Assembly (NCBI GenBank): GCA_965116595.1
Contig: OZ220708.1
Location: 2,294,001 to 2,358,000, forward strand
Direction: 5' to 3'
Length of the DNA stretch: 64,000 nt
From: G963663315 sp963668255
Lineage (GTDB): Bacteria; Pseudomonadota; Gammaproteobacteria; Arenicellales; Poriferihabitantaceae
Shown here: positions 9,036-17,649 of the stretch, in pieces
How positions within the stretch are numbered: the first letter of the stretch is position 1
How the letters are laid out: every line of letters starts with the position of its first letter
Made by a program: the position numbers and the translations under genes
Notes under the pieces: generated by a model
Database searches by the model: none
Seen by the model: only the letters and a program-made list of their open reading frames with translations
Told to the model about the DNA's origin: nothing

Positions 9036-10139
9036 TCAGGCCAATTCAAGAACAGGATCGCCAAGGATGTCGGGATCGGGTGCAACGCCAAGACCCGGCC
9101 CTTCGGGCGGCGCGATCCGCCCGTTTTCACGGGTGGGCGCATCAGGACACAAACGCGGAGCGACATAGGACGCCAGGTCGCAGGTGTTCAACAACGTCCC
9201 ATGTGGTGTGGAGGCGGCAAAGTGGAGGGATGCGGCTGTCACGATGTCGGATCCCCAGGTGCATTCAGCACAAATTACTGCACCAAGATGAACGCATAGA
9301 TCGCGGGCGCGGCGCATTGCAGACAGGCCGCCAAATTTCGAGAGCTTGAGGGCAACCGCATCAAGGCATCCCAATTCGTGGGCACGGAGCAATGAGGCAA
9401 GGTCATAGGCGCTTTCGTCGATTTTCATTGGAAGTCCGGTTGCCTGCCGCACGGCTGCGCAGCCTTCCAGTGTTTTACAGGGTTGTTCAAGCATCACGTC
9501 GAGATGAGCCACTTCCCGTCCTGTACGTGTGGCGTGCAAGCGGGTCGCCCCGCAGTTCCAATCGCCATAAACCAACGGACCGGGGCCCACGGCCTCGCGG
9601 ACTTTGATCAGCCGTTCTGCATCTGTCAGCCATTCGCTGTCAGCGCCGAGTTTGACCTGAAACTGTCGGATGCCGTTTGTGTAAGCTTCTTTTGCGATCC
9701 GTGCCATCTCATCCGGAGCGATGCAGGTAATTGAGTGATAAAGCGGCATGTCACGCTGCGTGCGCCCACCCAACAGCTCATAAAGCGGCAGGTTAGTGAT
9801 TTTCCCATAAAGGTCCCACAGCGCCATATCGATAATTGACTTCACATGGAGATGCCCCAACAGAAATTCATCAAGCTTGCGCATGGACGCATCAATTCCG
9901 GTAGGTTGAATTCCCAGAATTTCAGGGGCCATTTCCACAACCGCACTTGGCACCCCATTCGCAAAAGCCGGCAGATAGTGAGGGATTGGGCAGACCTCTC
10001 CCCAGCCTCTCAAGCCTGTGTCTGTTTCAAGGCAAATTACATGGGTCTGCACCGTTGCGCAGGCTTTGCCGCCAGCCATGTAATAAGTCTCATGACTGGT
10101 AAGATCAACAGACCAAAGCGTGATGCGATTGACTTTCAT
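9036..10139 (-). CDS. Enolase-superfamily (mandelate racemase/muconate lactonizing) enzyme B
   Basis: A 367-residue enzyme with the capping N-terminal domain and a TIM barrel. The catalytic pattern is complete: K163 (QVKLG), the metal ligands D193 (YGDWN), E218 (LEQPC) and D241/E242 (IDES), and the opposite lysine K265 (ALKLSKFGG). Two lysines facing each other fit 1,1-proton transfer (racemase or epimerase) as well as dehydration. Family members include hydroxyproline betaine 2-epimerase and cis-3-hydroxyproline dehydratase. It overlaps the upstream paralogue by an ATGA. With the neighbouring demethylases this suggests epimerisation of an N-methylated amino acid; that is inference. Confidence 0.85.
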   Translation of the reverse strand: MKVNRITLWSVDLTSHETYYMAGGKACATVQTHVICLETDTGLRGWGEVCPIPHYLPAFANGVPSAVVEMAPEILGIQPTGIDASMRKLDEFLLGHLHVKSIIDMALWDLYGKITNLPLYELLGGRTQRDMPLYHSITCIAPDEMARIAKEAYTNGIRQFQVKLGADSEWLTDAERLIKVREAVGPGPLVYGDWNCGATRLHATRTGREVAHLDVMLEQPCKTLEGCAAVRQATGLPMKIDESAYDLASLLRAHELGCLDAVALKLSKFGGLSAMRRARDLCVHLGAVICAECTWGSDIVTAASLHFAASTPHGTLLNTCDLASYVAPRLCPDAPTRENGRIAPPEGPGLGVAPDPDILGDPVLELA

Positions 10140-11242
10140 GTGTAGACACTCACCGGGTCTCCAAGCGCGTCTTCGTCCGGGTGCACACCGAGACCAGGCT
10201 TCTCGGGCAGATGCAGGCGCCCATTGATGTTGCGTGGCCCTCGGCCACCCGCGATGTCAATTGTCAGCATGTCCTGACAGGCCCAGACGGCGTGGCAATT
10301 GTCGTCCGGGATTGTGGCCGCCAGATGCAATGCCTCTGTGTCCGCCAGCACCGACCCACCCGTAGCCATTACGAACATATCGATCCCATGCGCCAGTGCG
10401 ATATCGCGCATCCGCGCAGCTTTCGTCAGCCCACCCACCCGGTTGAGTTTGATGCCAAACACCTCTGCCAGACCGTCGCCTGCAATACGGACAGCGTCCT
10501 GCAAGGTGACGAGAGCCTCATCCACCGATACAGGGGCTGCGTGTTTGCCACTGATCGCCGCGATGTCGTCGAGTGTTTCGCAGGGTTGTTCAAACATAAC
10601 GTTAAGGTCTTCGCAGGCGCTCATCACCCGTAGGGCCTGTTGCCGGGTCCAGCCGCGATTGACGTCATAAAGGACGATTTCACCGGGGAGACGGATGTCC
10701 TCGATGCCGCGGACACGGGCGATATCACGCTCTACATCGCCGCCGATCTTCACGGAATGGGCGAAATAGCCGCGTTGGCGGTAGCGGTCGATTATGGCAC
10801 AGGTTTCCTCGATCGTCTTGGCCCCGACCGATGATGCAATAGCGCGCGGTGTTCGGGATCCACCGCCCATCAGGTCCGCAATTGGCATCCCCGCTGCCTG
10901 GCCTGCGATATCCCAGCACGCCATATCAATCGGAGATTTGGCATAAAGGTGGCCCGGCAAGGCAAGGTCCATCGCGCGCTCAACATCCAAAACGAGGCGC
11001 GGGTCAAGGCCCATTAGAAAGGGCGCCATCGTCCCGATCCCGGCGCGGATGCCGGGGCCGTGGGCCGGCACATAGGTGTGGCCCCACGGCGTTCCTTCGC
11101 CCCAACCGATCAACCCCTCATCAGTTTCGATTTTGACGAGCGTAGCATCCAGCATTTCGAATTTCAGCCGCCCAGCGGACAGCCAATAAGGATGCTCCAA
11201 CGGAAGGTCAACCTGGATCACTGAGATACGGGTGACTTTCAT
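10136..11242 (-). CDS. Enolase-superfamily (mandelate racemase/muconate lactonizing) enzyme A
   Basis: A 368-residue paralogue of the gene at 9036-10139, with catalytic residues at matching positions: K165 (HSVKIGG), D193 (LYDVN), E218 (FEQPC), D241/E242 (VDEAL) and K265 (IKLNRVGGL). The DVN ligand motif and the RVGGL segment are closer to muconate-cycloisomerase/proline-betaine-epimerase-type members. It overlaps both neighbours by ATGA and is thus in the same five-gene operon. Having two different enolase-superfamily enzymes side by side implies two proton-abstraction steps on related substrates, for example an epimerase and a dehydratase. Confidence 0.85.
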   Translation of the reverse strand: MKVTRISVIQVDLPLEHPYWLSAGRLKFEMLDATLVKIETDEGLIGWGEGTPWGHTYVPAHGPGIRAGIGTMAPFLMGLDPRLVLDVERAMDLALPGHLYAKSPIDMACWDIAGQAAGMPIADLMGGGSRTPRAIASSVGAKTIEETCAIIDRYRQRGYFAHSVKIGGDVERDIARVRGIEDIRLPGEIVLYDVNRGWTRQQALRVMSACEDLNVMFEQPCETLDDIAAISGKHAAPVSVDEALVTLQDAVRIAGDGLAEVFGIKLNRVGGLTKAARMRDIALAHGIDMFVMATGGSVLADTEALHLAATIPDDNCHAVWACQDMLTIDIAGGRGPRNINGRLHLPEKPGLGVHPDEDALGDPVSVYT

Positions 11243-12321
11243 GGTGTCACCACGATGTTGCCGGTGTGTTTTTTAGCGATGAAAGCCGCCTGGGCTTCGC
11301 GTAGCTGCACAAGCGGATAGGTCTTGGCGAGAGCGGGCTTGATTTCCCCGGCCTCGACATAGCGCACCAGACTGGTCGTGACCTCCGGGTCGATGACGGT
11401 GGAGCCGGTGAAGGTGAGGTCGCGCAAATAGAAGGTGCGCAGGTCCAATTCCACCATCGGTCCGGCAATCGCGCCGGAGCAGGTATAGCGTCCGCCACGC
11501 TCCAGGATATCGATCAGTGCGGGCCAGCAGGGGCCGCCGACAACGTCCGCGACCACGGTGATTTTGTCCGCGCCCAGGGTCGCGCGTAGATTCCCGGGCG
11601 CACGCGGCAGAACCCGGTCGGCCCCGAGGGCCGCGACATCGGCATGCTTGGGCTCCGAGGCCAGTGCGATCACCCGTGCGCCCCGGCGTCTGGCCAGTTG
11701 CACCAGCGCGCTGCCTACCCCGCCAGAGGCGCCGGGCACCAGCACTGTGTCTGCGCCTGTGACATCAGCGCGGGTCAACAGTCCTTCCGCGGTGGAGTAG
11801 GAGCACGAAAACGTGGCCAGCTCTGCATCCGACAGATCAGACTGGATAGCGATGGCGTTTCTGGACGGGATGGTCGTGAATTCGGCGAACCCGCCGTTGC
11901 ATTCCGACCCGAAATAGCCGGTTTTATCTTTGTTGAGTGGATCATCCGGGTCACGCAGCCAATTATCGGTGATCACGCGTTCGCCGATGCGCGCCGGATC
12001 GATATTTGTCCCGACACCCACTATCTCGCCGCAGACATCCGCACCCTGTATACGTGGGAATGTAATGGGTGTGCCGCCCCATGTGGGATCTTCCTCGGAA
12101 ACTTCTTCAAACGCGCCACCGGTTGTCGCATCGGTGACTGCCTTGGAATACCAGCCCGAGCGGGTGTTCACATCGGTGTTGTTCAGGCCGCAAGCGCGCA
12201 CGCGGATCAAAACCCCGTCCGCCGCCGGTTCCGGGCGCGGCCAGTTTTCGTGCAAAACTATCTGATTCAGGTCACCATGGCCCATGGTGACCATGGCGAG
12301 CATGGTATCGGGCAGGTTCAT
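11239..12321 (-). CDS. MDR-family NAD(P)-dependent dehydrogenase/quinone oxidoreductase
   Basis: A 360-residue medium-chain dehydrogenase. It has the GroES-like N-terminal half (with RACGLNNTDVNTRSGWY) and a Rossmann half with PGASGGVGSALVQLA. The structural-zinc cysteine loop of alcohol dehydrogenases is absent; an insertion around residues 75-95 and 120-140 replaces it. This places it with zinc-independent or single-zinc MDR proteins such as quinone oxidoreductase-like enzymes. ATGA overlaps couple it to the FAD/GcvT gene upstream and the epimerase-like gene downstream. It probably oxidises or reduces an intermediate of the same catabolic route; the substrate is not recognisable. Confidence 0.82.
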   Translation of the reverse strand: MNLPDTMLAMVTMGHGDLNQIVLHENWPRPEPAADGVLIRVRACGLNNTDVNTRSGWYSKAVTDATTGGAFEEVSEEDPTWGGTPITFPRIQGADVCGEIVGVGTNIDPARIGERVITDNWLRDPDDPLNKDKTGYFGSECNGGFAEFTTIPSRNAIAIQSDLSDAELATFSCSYSTAEGLLTRADVTGADTVLVPGASGGVGSALVQLARRRGARVIALASEPKHADVAALGADRVLPRAPGNLRATLGADKITVVADVVGGPCWPALIDILERGGRYTCSGAIAGPMVELDLRTFYLRDLTFTGSTVIDPEVTTSLVRYVEAGEIKPALAKTYPLVQLREAQAAFIAKKHTGNIVVTP

Positions 12322-14777
12322 TCTACAGTCTCCATAATGGCGTCTACGCGCGGCAACAGGTTTTGCGGATCGTAGGAGGGACCGCCCAGCACCTTCGCGG
12401 GCCTGGCGCGCCCGGCGATGATCACATCAAGAGCTGTCCCCGGTGTGGCGGCGTGTGGTTTGGTATAGGCAAAGGCCAATATCCTGCCGGCCGTGTGCCC
12501 ATAGGCTACCGACGTGGTCGAGCCGACCACAGCGCCATCCAGCAGCACAGCCTCACTGCCATGACCGTCCTCGATCCCGTCAGGTTCAATTTCGAGGCAG
12601 ACACAAATCCACGGCAGATTGTCCGCCTCCGCGAGCGTGGCCTCTTTACCCAGATAGTCTTTGTCGGTGCGCACGAAGCGCATGACGTCGGCCTCTGGCA
12701 GTGTAACCTCGTTCGTCAACTCGCCCGCGCCCTTGAAGCCCTTTTCCATACGCATGACGTTCATCGCAAAGGAGCCGTAGTCTGTAATCCCATGCGCTTC
12801 GCCTGCCGCCCAAAGCGCGGTATAGACATCAAGACAGGCAGCGTTCGGCATGTGGAATTCCCATCCCAGTTCACCCGCATAAGACATACGGAAGGCCCAG
12901 ATCTTATGGCCCGCAATGGTGATCTTCCGCGCCGACAACCAACGGAAGGCGGCATTATCCAACGGGGCGTCCGTACACGCCGCAAGCACATCGCGTGACT
13001 GCGGTCCGTTCAGGGACAGCGCCGACCAATCAGAGGACAGGGTTATTATGGATGCGTCTTCCCCTTCCCGGTTGTAGTTGAGATGGTCCAGCAAACGCTG
13101 TTCAAAGAACGCGGCGCAGACGAGGTAGTAGCTGTTCTCAGCCATCTTCACGATGGTGGTTTCCAGCTCGATCCGTCCGCGCCGGTTGAGCATATGCGTG
13201 AGCGTGATCGAGCCCGCTTTCTGAGGCATCCGGTTAGCCGTCAGCCGATCCAGAAGATCATGCGCATCGGGTCCTTTCACCAGAACCTTGGTAAAGGCGG
13301 TGACATCCATGATCCCCACGGCTTCGCGTACCGCCTTGATCTCGGCCCCAACCATGTCGTGCACATCGGTGCGCCGGAAGGAGTTGTGATCTTCCTGAGC
13401 GACACCACCTTTGGCAAACCAGCGGGGGCGTTCAAAACCGTAGACTTCCTCATGTACCGCACCCCTGGATTTCAACAATTCATACAGTGGCGACGGTTTG
13501 ATCGGGCGTCCTGCCAATCTGTTGAAATGCGGGAACGGGATTTCATGGCGCAGGCAAAAATCTTCTTTGGCCTTGATCACCTGCCACTCTTTGTCGGCGT
13601 AGCTTCCGAACCGGCGGGGATCATACTCGCGCATCGAGATATCGGCGGCGCCATGCACCATCCAACGCGCCAATTCGCGCGTCAGGCCGGGGCCCCAGCC
13701 GATGCCGATCTGTGTGCCGCAGCAGCACCAGTAGTTTCGGGTGCCGGGGGCCGGACCGATCAGCGGGTTGCCATCAGGCGGATGGGAAATCGCGCCGTGG
13801 ATTGCACGCGTAATGCCAAGCCCCGAAAAGATCGGCATGCGGTTCAGAGATTCCTCCAGGTAAGGCATGACTCGGTCGTAGTCGGCATCGAACAGCCAGT
13901 TTTCATACTCCCACGGGCATTCATCGTGCCAGACAGAATTCGGGTTCTCCTTCTCATAGATCCCGATCAGGCCCTTTTTCTGTTCCATCCGGATATAGCC
14001 CGATACCTTTTTATCGTCTCGAATGACGGGCAATTCTTTTTCCAGGTCGGCGAACTCCGGAACATTTTCCGTCACGAAATAGTGGTGCGTCATCGACGTC
14101 ATCGGCAGTTGCAGGCCAGACCACTCGCCCATCTGGCGCGCATAGGCGCCGCCCGCGTTGACCACATGCTCGCAGGTGATTGCGCCTTTTTCAGTCTCCA
14201 CAACCCACTCACCGTTGACGGCTTGCGTGATGTTGGTTGCACGACATTGACGGATGATCCTTGCGCCCTTTTGACGGGCGCCTGCGGCCATCGCCATCGT
14301 CACATTTGTCGGGTCCACATGTCCATCATCGGGCGTGTGCAGCGCCCCCAGAACACCGTCGAGATTGTAGAACGGATGCAGTTTGGCGATCTTCTGCAGC
14401 CCCACCAACTCAATGTTGAACCCGAGTGAGCGGCCAACTGACAGCGTATGGCGCAGCCAGTCCATCTCATCTTCGGTATAGGCCAGGCGGAGCGAGCCGC
14501 ATCCGTGCCACGTAACCGGCTGGCCTGTCTCAGCCTCAAGTCCGCCGGAGTACAGCCCGATGTTGTAATCCACGCATTTGCCCAGCCCGAAGGAGCTGGT
14601 GGAATGGGTGATCTGCCCTGCCGCATGCCATGTGCTGCCGCTCGTCAGCTCTGCTTTTTCAAGCAGCGCAACATCGCTCCAGCCTTCATGGACCAGATGG
14701 TAGGCAAGGCCGCAGCCCATCACGCCGCCGCCAACAATCACCACTTTTGCATGGGCTGGGAATTTCCGATCTGCCAC
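12318..14777 (-). CDS. Dimethylglycine dehydrogenase-like FAD-GcvT protein (second copy)
   Basis: An 819-residue enzyme with the same architecture as the protein at 1032-3473: DAO FAD domain (VVIVGGGVMGCGLAYH, then STWHAAGQ with the FAD-linking histidine), FAO_M, GcvT and GcvT C-terminal domains. It would demethylate an N-methyl amino acid and deliver the carbon to folate. The open frame extends to 15215, but the start is taken as GTG 14777: a GAGG lies 6 nt upstream, the following residues are the family's normal N-terminus, and the length then matches the paralogue. It is the first gene of a five-gene operon running to 7743 and is divergent from the Rieske oxygenase. Confidence 0.87.
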   Translation of the reverse strand: MADRKFPAHAKVVIVGGGVMGCGLAYHLVHEGWSDVALLEKAELTSGSTWHAAGQITHSTSSFGLGKCVDYNIGLYSGGLEAETGQPVTWHGCGSLRLAYTEDEMDWLRHTLSVGRSLGFNIELVGLQKIAKLHPFYNLDGVLGALHTPDDGHVDPTNVTMAMAAGARQKGARIIRQCRATNITQAVNGEWVVETEKGAITCEHVVNAGGAYARQMGEWSGLQLPMTSMTHHYFVTENVPEFADLEKELPVIRDDKKVSGYIRMEQKKGLIGIYEKENPNSVWHDECPWEYENWLFDADYDRVMPYLEESLNRMPIFSGLGITRAIHGAISHPPDGNPLIGPAPGTRNYWCCCGTQIGIGWGPGLTRELARWMVHGAADISMREYDPRRFGSYADKEWQVIKAKEDFCLRHEIPFPHFNRLAGRPIKPSPLYELLKSRGAVHEEVYGFERPRWFAKGGVAQEDHNSFRRTDVHDMVGAEIKAVREAVGIMDVTAFTKVLVKGPDAHDLLDRLTANRMPQKAGSITLTHMLNRRGRIELETTIVKMAENSYYLVCAAFFEQRLLDHLNYNREGEDASIITLSSDWSALSLNGPQSRDVLAACTDAPLDNAAFRWLSARKITIAGHKIWAFRMSYAGELGWEFHMPNAACLDVYTALWAAGEAHGITDYGSFAMNVMRMEKGFKGAGELTNEVTLPEADVMRFVRTDKDYLGKEATLAEADNLPWICVCLEIEPDGIEDGHGSEAVLLDGAVVGSTTSVAYGHTAGRILAFAYTKPHAATPGTALDVIIAGRARPAKVLGGPSYDPQNLLPRVDAIMETVE

Positions 14778-14930
14778 GATGCGCCTCAGCTGTAAAAAGT
14801 TCTCGACAGGGTAATCTGACAAGTATACCATCGTCTTTTGTGATCGCTGTTGCAAGCGATGAAATTGTTGGACGGGTCGAGAAGTTCCACGAAAGACGAC
14901 ATAACCTTGGACTATACGATGAGGGGTTGG
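14778..14930. promoter_or_regulatory. Divergent promoter region of the catabolic island
   Basis: This 153-nt gap drives the two divergent operons. It contains a long-range inverted repeat TCGTCTTT (14831-14838) / AAAGACGA (14892-14899), a short one ATCGC (14843-14847) / GCGAT (14856-14860), and a TATACT -10-like hexamer on the minus strand (14822-14827). I found no convincing -35. No regulator gene is present in the island, so any repressor or activator would be encoded elsewhere. Confidence 0.3.
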
Positions 14931-16013
14931 ATGACTGAGCCGCTGAAGTCCCTTGCTGCGCGATATTACACCGATCCACAGATATTTGAGGTGGAACGCG
15001 CGGGGCTCCTGGCTCATACATGGCAATTTGGCTGCCATAGTTCCCGGGTCGCAGGACCTGGCGATTATGCGACCTTCGAGATTGCAGGCGAAAGCCTGTT
15101 TGCCATTCGCGGACGGGACAGCGAACTCCGTGCGTTCTACAATGTGTGCCAGCACCGGGCACATCAACTTGTCCAGGGCGCAGGCACCACGCAGGTCGTA
15201 GTGTGCCCCTATCATGCGTGGACCTATGAGTTGACGGGCGAGCTTCGCGCCGGGCCAAATCTCAAGACGGTCGCAGGCTTTGACAAGTCGAACGTTTGTC
15301 TCACCGAAGTCAGGGTCGAGGAGTTTTTGGGATTTGTCTTTGTCAATCTTGATCCCGATGCCGACCCCATGGATGCATGGTTTCCCAATGCACGGAAAGA
15401 GCTTGAGGAATGGTTGCCCAACTGGACGGAGCTTGAGCCCCTTGAATGGGTCAGGATACCTGAGAATTGCAACTGGAAGGTCTCGATCGAGAACTATTCA
15501 GAATGTTATCACTGCGCTTTGAACCACCCGACCTTTGCCGAAGGGGTGGTCAAGCCGGAAACCTATGACATCCAGCCGCAGGGCCAGTGCTTGCGTCATA
15601 CCACCGAATGCCAGAACCTGGACGCGATGACTTATGATATCCAGTCTGGCTTTGCCCATCAGAACGAATATTCCAGTTGGTTCCTGTGGCCGATGTTCAG
15701 CTTTCAGGTTTATCCCGGAAATGTGCTGAACACCTATCACTGGCGCGAGGTCGACGCGAACCATGTGGTGGTTTGGCGCGGGTGGTATTCAGTCGGTGGC
15801 GAAGACAGCGAAACGGTGCGCAAACTGGCGCTACAGGATCGCGCCACGACAGTGGAGGAAGATATCCATCTGGTCGAGTCGGTCCAACGCGGTTTGCAGT
15901 CTCGCGGCTATCGCCCGGGTCCGTTGGTGATTGACCCCAAAGGCGGCGTGAATTCGGAACACCCGGTCGTGCACCTTCAACGCTGGATGCGAGAGGCCAT
16001 TGATGCCGGATAA
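14931..16013 (+). CDS. Rieske non-heme iron oxygenase, alpha subunit (betaine/carnitine demethylase-like)
   Basis: A 360-residue ring-hydroxylating-oxygenase-type alpha subunit. The Rieske [2Fe-2S] site is C73-x-H75 (NVCQHR) and C92-x2-H95 (CPYHAW). The mononuclear iron site is in ENYSECYHCALNHPTF with H194 and H199. Members of this branch (GbcA, CntA, stachydrine demethylase) oxidatively demethylate quaternary amines. The start is ATG 14931, preceded by GAGGGG; the frame is open upstream to 14850 but without a ribosome site. No ferredoxin-reductase partner (GbcB/CntB) is encoded in the island. It overlaps the next gene by 11 nt. Confidence 0.86.
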   Translation: MTEPLKSLAARYYTDPQIFEVERAGLLAHTWQFGCHSSRVAGPGDYATFEIAGESLFAIRGRDSELRAFYNVCQHRAHQLVQGAGTTQVVVCPYHAWTYELTGELRAGPNLKTVAGFDKSNVCLTEVRVEEFLGFVFVNLDPDADPMDAWFPNARKELEEWLPNWTELEPLEWVRIPENCNWKVSIENYSECYHCALNHPTFAEGVVKPETYDIQPQGQCLRHTTECQNLDAMTYDIQSGFAHQNEYSSWFLWPMFSFQVYPGNVLNTYHWREVDANHVVVWRGWYSVGGEDSETVRKLALQDRATTVEEDIHLVESVQRGLQSRGYRPGPLVIDPKGGVNSEHPVVHLQRWMREAIDAG

Positions 16014-16836
16014 CGCGGATATGCCTCAGGACTGGACAGCAGACCAAAAGCTGTTCCCGCATCAGGTCGGGTTCACTTGTCCGCCCTTCGATTTCGACGC
16101 GGCGCCGTCGGATTTCCTGCGCATGAGCCCATCTGGCGTCGGCGTGCATGGCTGGATGTTGCATGTGCCCGACTACACGCATGGGCTGGATCAGCGGAAA
16201 CAGAATTTCGGCATGCTGGAGGATTTTGTGCATTGCATGGGGCGCAACGGCGTCGATGTCTGTGGGCAGGTTGGCTCTAACTGGGTGCACGCCAGTGGCC
16301 TGGGTGTGAACGGCATCCGCGACCACTGTACGCGGCTGTCCGACACCTTCCAAACCCGTTTTCACATGGCAGGCTACGCCATGATCGAGGCGCTTCGTGC
16401 CTTGAATGTCGAAAAAGTCGCCTTGAACGCAGCCTACCATTGGCCGTCATGGTGGCAAGGCACGGTTGGTTTTCTGAAAGAGGCCGGGTTTGACGTGCTT
16501 TGGGCGGGCAATTTCGTTGACCAGGGCTGGTTCGATCATCAAGAGGCAGTCAACGCCAAGCGTTGGATTTTTGATGGCGCTCTCGCGGAAAAGAGTTTTG
16601 CCTATGTCGCCGAACAGGCCCCTGACGCAGATGCCTATCTGATCAACGGCATGTGCAATTTCCGTACCGGCCCGAACGGGCAACCGCAGCGCCCTGTGCA
16701 TCTTGAAGCCAAACTTGAAACGATGCTCGGCAAACCTGTGATCGGTCATGATACAGCGCTGTATTGGCGGATCATGAAGGATCTGGGCATTGCCCCTACA
16801 ACCCGTCAGGGTCGTCTGTTGGAAAGCCTGAAATGA
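16003..16836 (+). CDS. Asp/Glu racemase-fold enzyme (maleate isomerase/arylmalonate decarboxylase-like)
   Basis: A 277-residue protein of the maleate cis-trans isomerase / arylmalonate decarboxylase group. Recognisable parts are SPSGVGVHGWMLHVPDY near residue 42, TRFHMAGYAMIEALRAL, and the second-half active-site segment LINGMCNFRT with C218. In maleate isomerases a first-half cysteine lies in a CTS motif; here the equivalent stretch (GVDVCGQVGSNWVHASG) has no cysteine at that place. Only one catalytic cysteine is kept, which is the arrangement of arylmalonate decarboxylase. This alignment was done by eye. The start is ATG 16003, inside the end of the Rieske gene. Confidence 0.72.
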   Translation: MPDNADMPQDWTADQKLFPHQVGFTCPPFDFDAAPSDFLRMSPSGVGVHGWMLHVPDYTHGLDQRKQNFGMLEDFVHCMGRNGVDVCGQVGSNWVHASGLGVNGIRDHCTRLSDTFQTRFHMAGYAMIEALRALNVEKVALNAAYHWPSWWQGTVGFLKEAGFDVLWAGNFVDQGWFDHQEAVNAKRWIFDGALAEKSFAYVAEQAPDADAYLINGMCNFRTGPNGQPQRPVHLEAKLETMLGKPVIGHDTALYWRIMKDLGIAPTTRQGRLLESLK

Positions 16837-17573
16837 ACAGGATCGTGGCCCTTTGGGCCGTGCCTCGCTCGACCTCAACCGCGTTCGAATGGATGATGCG
16901 GCAACGCGGCGATCTGGATTGTATGCATGAACCCTTTGGCGAGGCGTGGTATCAAGGCGAAGACCCGTTCTGGCCACGATTAAAGCCCGGCGACAAGACC
17001 ACACCGGGGCTGACGATCGAAAGCGTCTGGGACGATATTCGAGTGCGGGCGAGCCGGGAACCGGTGTTCCTCAAGGATTTTCCACATTACATAAACCACA
17101 TGTGGACGCCGGAATTTCTGAGCCATTTCACTCATGCCTTCCTGATCCGCGACCCGGCCAAAACGCTCACATCAATGTATGACAAATGGCCCGACTTCGA
17201 TGAAGGCGAAGTTGGGTTTCCCGAGCAACGCGCGCTGTTTGATCTGTTGGCCGCCCTGCATGGCGCCCCACCGCCCGTCATCGACAGTGACGACCTGTTG
17301 GAGAATCCGACAGGGATGGTTGCCGCCTTCTGCAAAGCGATCGACATCCCCTTTATTGAAGACGCGCTGAGCTGGGAGCCGGGCGTTGACACCGGCGACT
17401 ACAGCTGGTGGGATGGCGGCAGCTTCCACGCCAACCTGAAGGCATCAACTGGCCTCAAACCGCAGGTTCGCCGCTATGTTGAGATTGACCAGGCCCCCAT
17501 GCGTGTGCAGCGCGTTCACCGGCGGATGAAGCCGCATTACGATCACCTTTATCAGCACAGGATCACGCTTTGA
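16833..17573 (+). CDS. Sulfotransferase-family protein
   Basis: A 246-residue protein with a PAPS-dependent sulfotransferase fold. The 5'-phosphosulfate-binding loop is at the extreme N-terminus (ALWAVPRSTSTAFEWMM), and the 3'-phosphate-binding segment corresponds to FLIRDPAKTLTSMYDKW around residue 100. The C-terminal RVHRRMKPHYDHLYQ helix also fits the family. The start is ATG 16833, overlapping the previous stop as ATGA; the longer frame from 16764 is an overlap artefact. A sulfotransferase in a catabolic operon is unusual: it may activate a hydroxyl group for elimination, or act on a different nucleophile. Confidence 0.78.
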   Translation: MNRIVALWAVPRSTSTAFEWMMRQRGDLDCMHEPFGEAWYQGEDPFWPRLKPGDKTTPGLTIESVWDDIRVRASREPVFLKDFPHYINHMWTPEFLSHFTHAFLIRDPAKTLTSMYDKWPDFDEGEVGFPEQRALFDLLAALHGAPPPVIDSDDLLENPTGMVAAFCKAIDIPFIEDALSWEPGVDTGDYSWWDGGSFHANLKASTGLKPQVRRYVEIDQAPMRVQRVHRRMKPHYDHLYQHRITL

Positions 17574-17649
17574 TCAAAAACTATTGACAGAACTATATCG
17601 ATGGAGCTGCGGGGGGGTATAATCTGTTTCTTTTATCTCCAGTCACTCC

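Noticed and set aside
8193..9299. A 368-codon open frame on the plus strand
   Set aside because: It is antisense to the class III aminotransferase and its neighbour; no motif is visible and the opposite strand codes for a complete PLP enzyme.
13083..14429. A 448-codon open frame on the plus strand
   Set aside because: It lies wholly antisense to the FAD/GcvT gene at 12318-14777, whose protein has clear domains. The antisense translation has no recognisable motif. Long mirror frames are common opposite GC-rich genes.
14778..15215. N-terminal extension of the second FAD/GcvT protein up to 15215
   Set aside because: The extra 146 residues have no family similarity and overlap the Rieske gene and the divergent promoter region. 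GTG 14777 has a ribosome site and gives the normal N-terminus.
17584..17623. TTGACA and TATAAT before the chelatase gene as one promoter
   Set aside because: The hexamers are perfect or nearly so, but 28 nt apart, too far for a sigma-70 promoter. Either box may belong to another promoter whose partner I could not identify.
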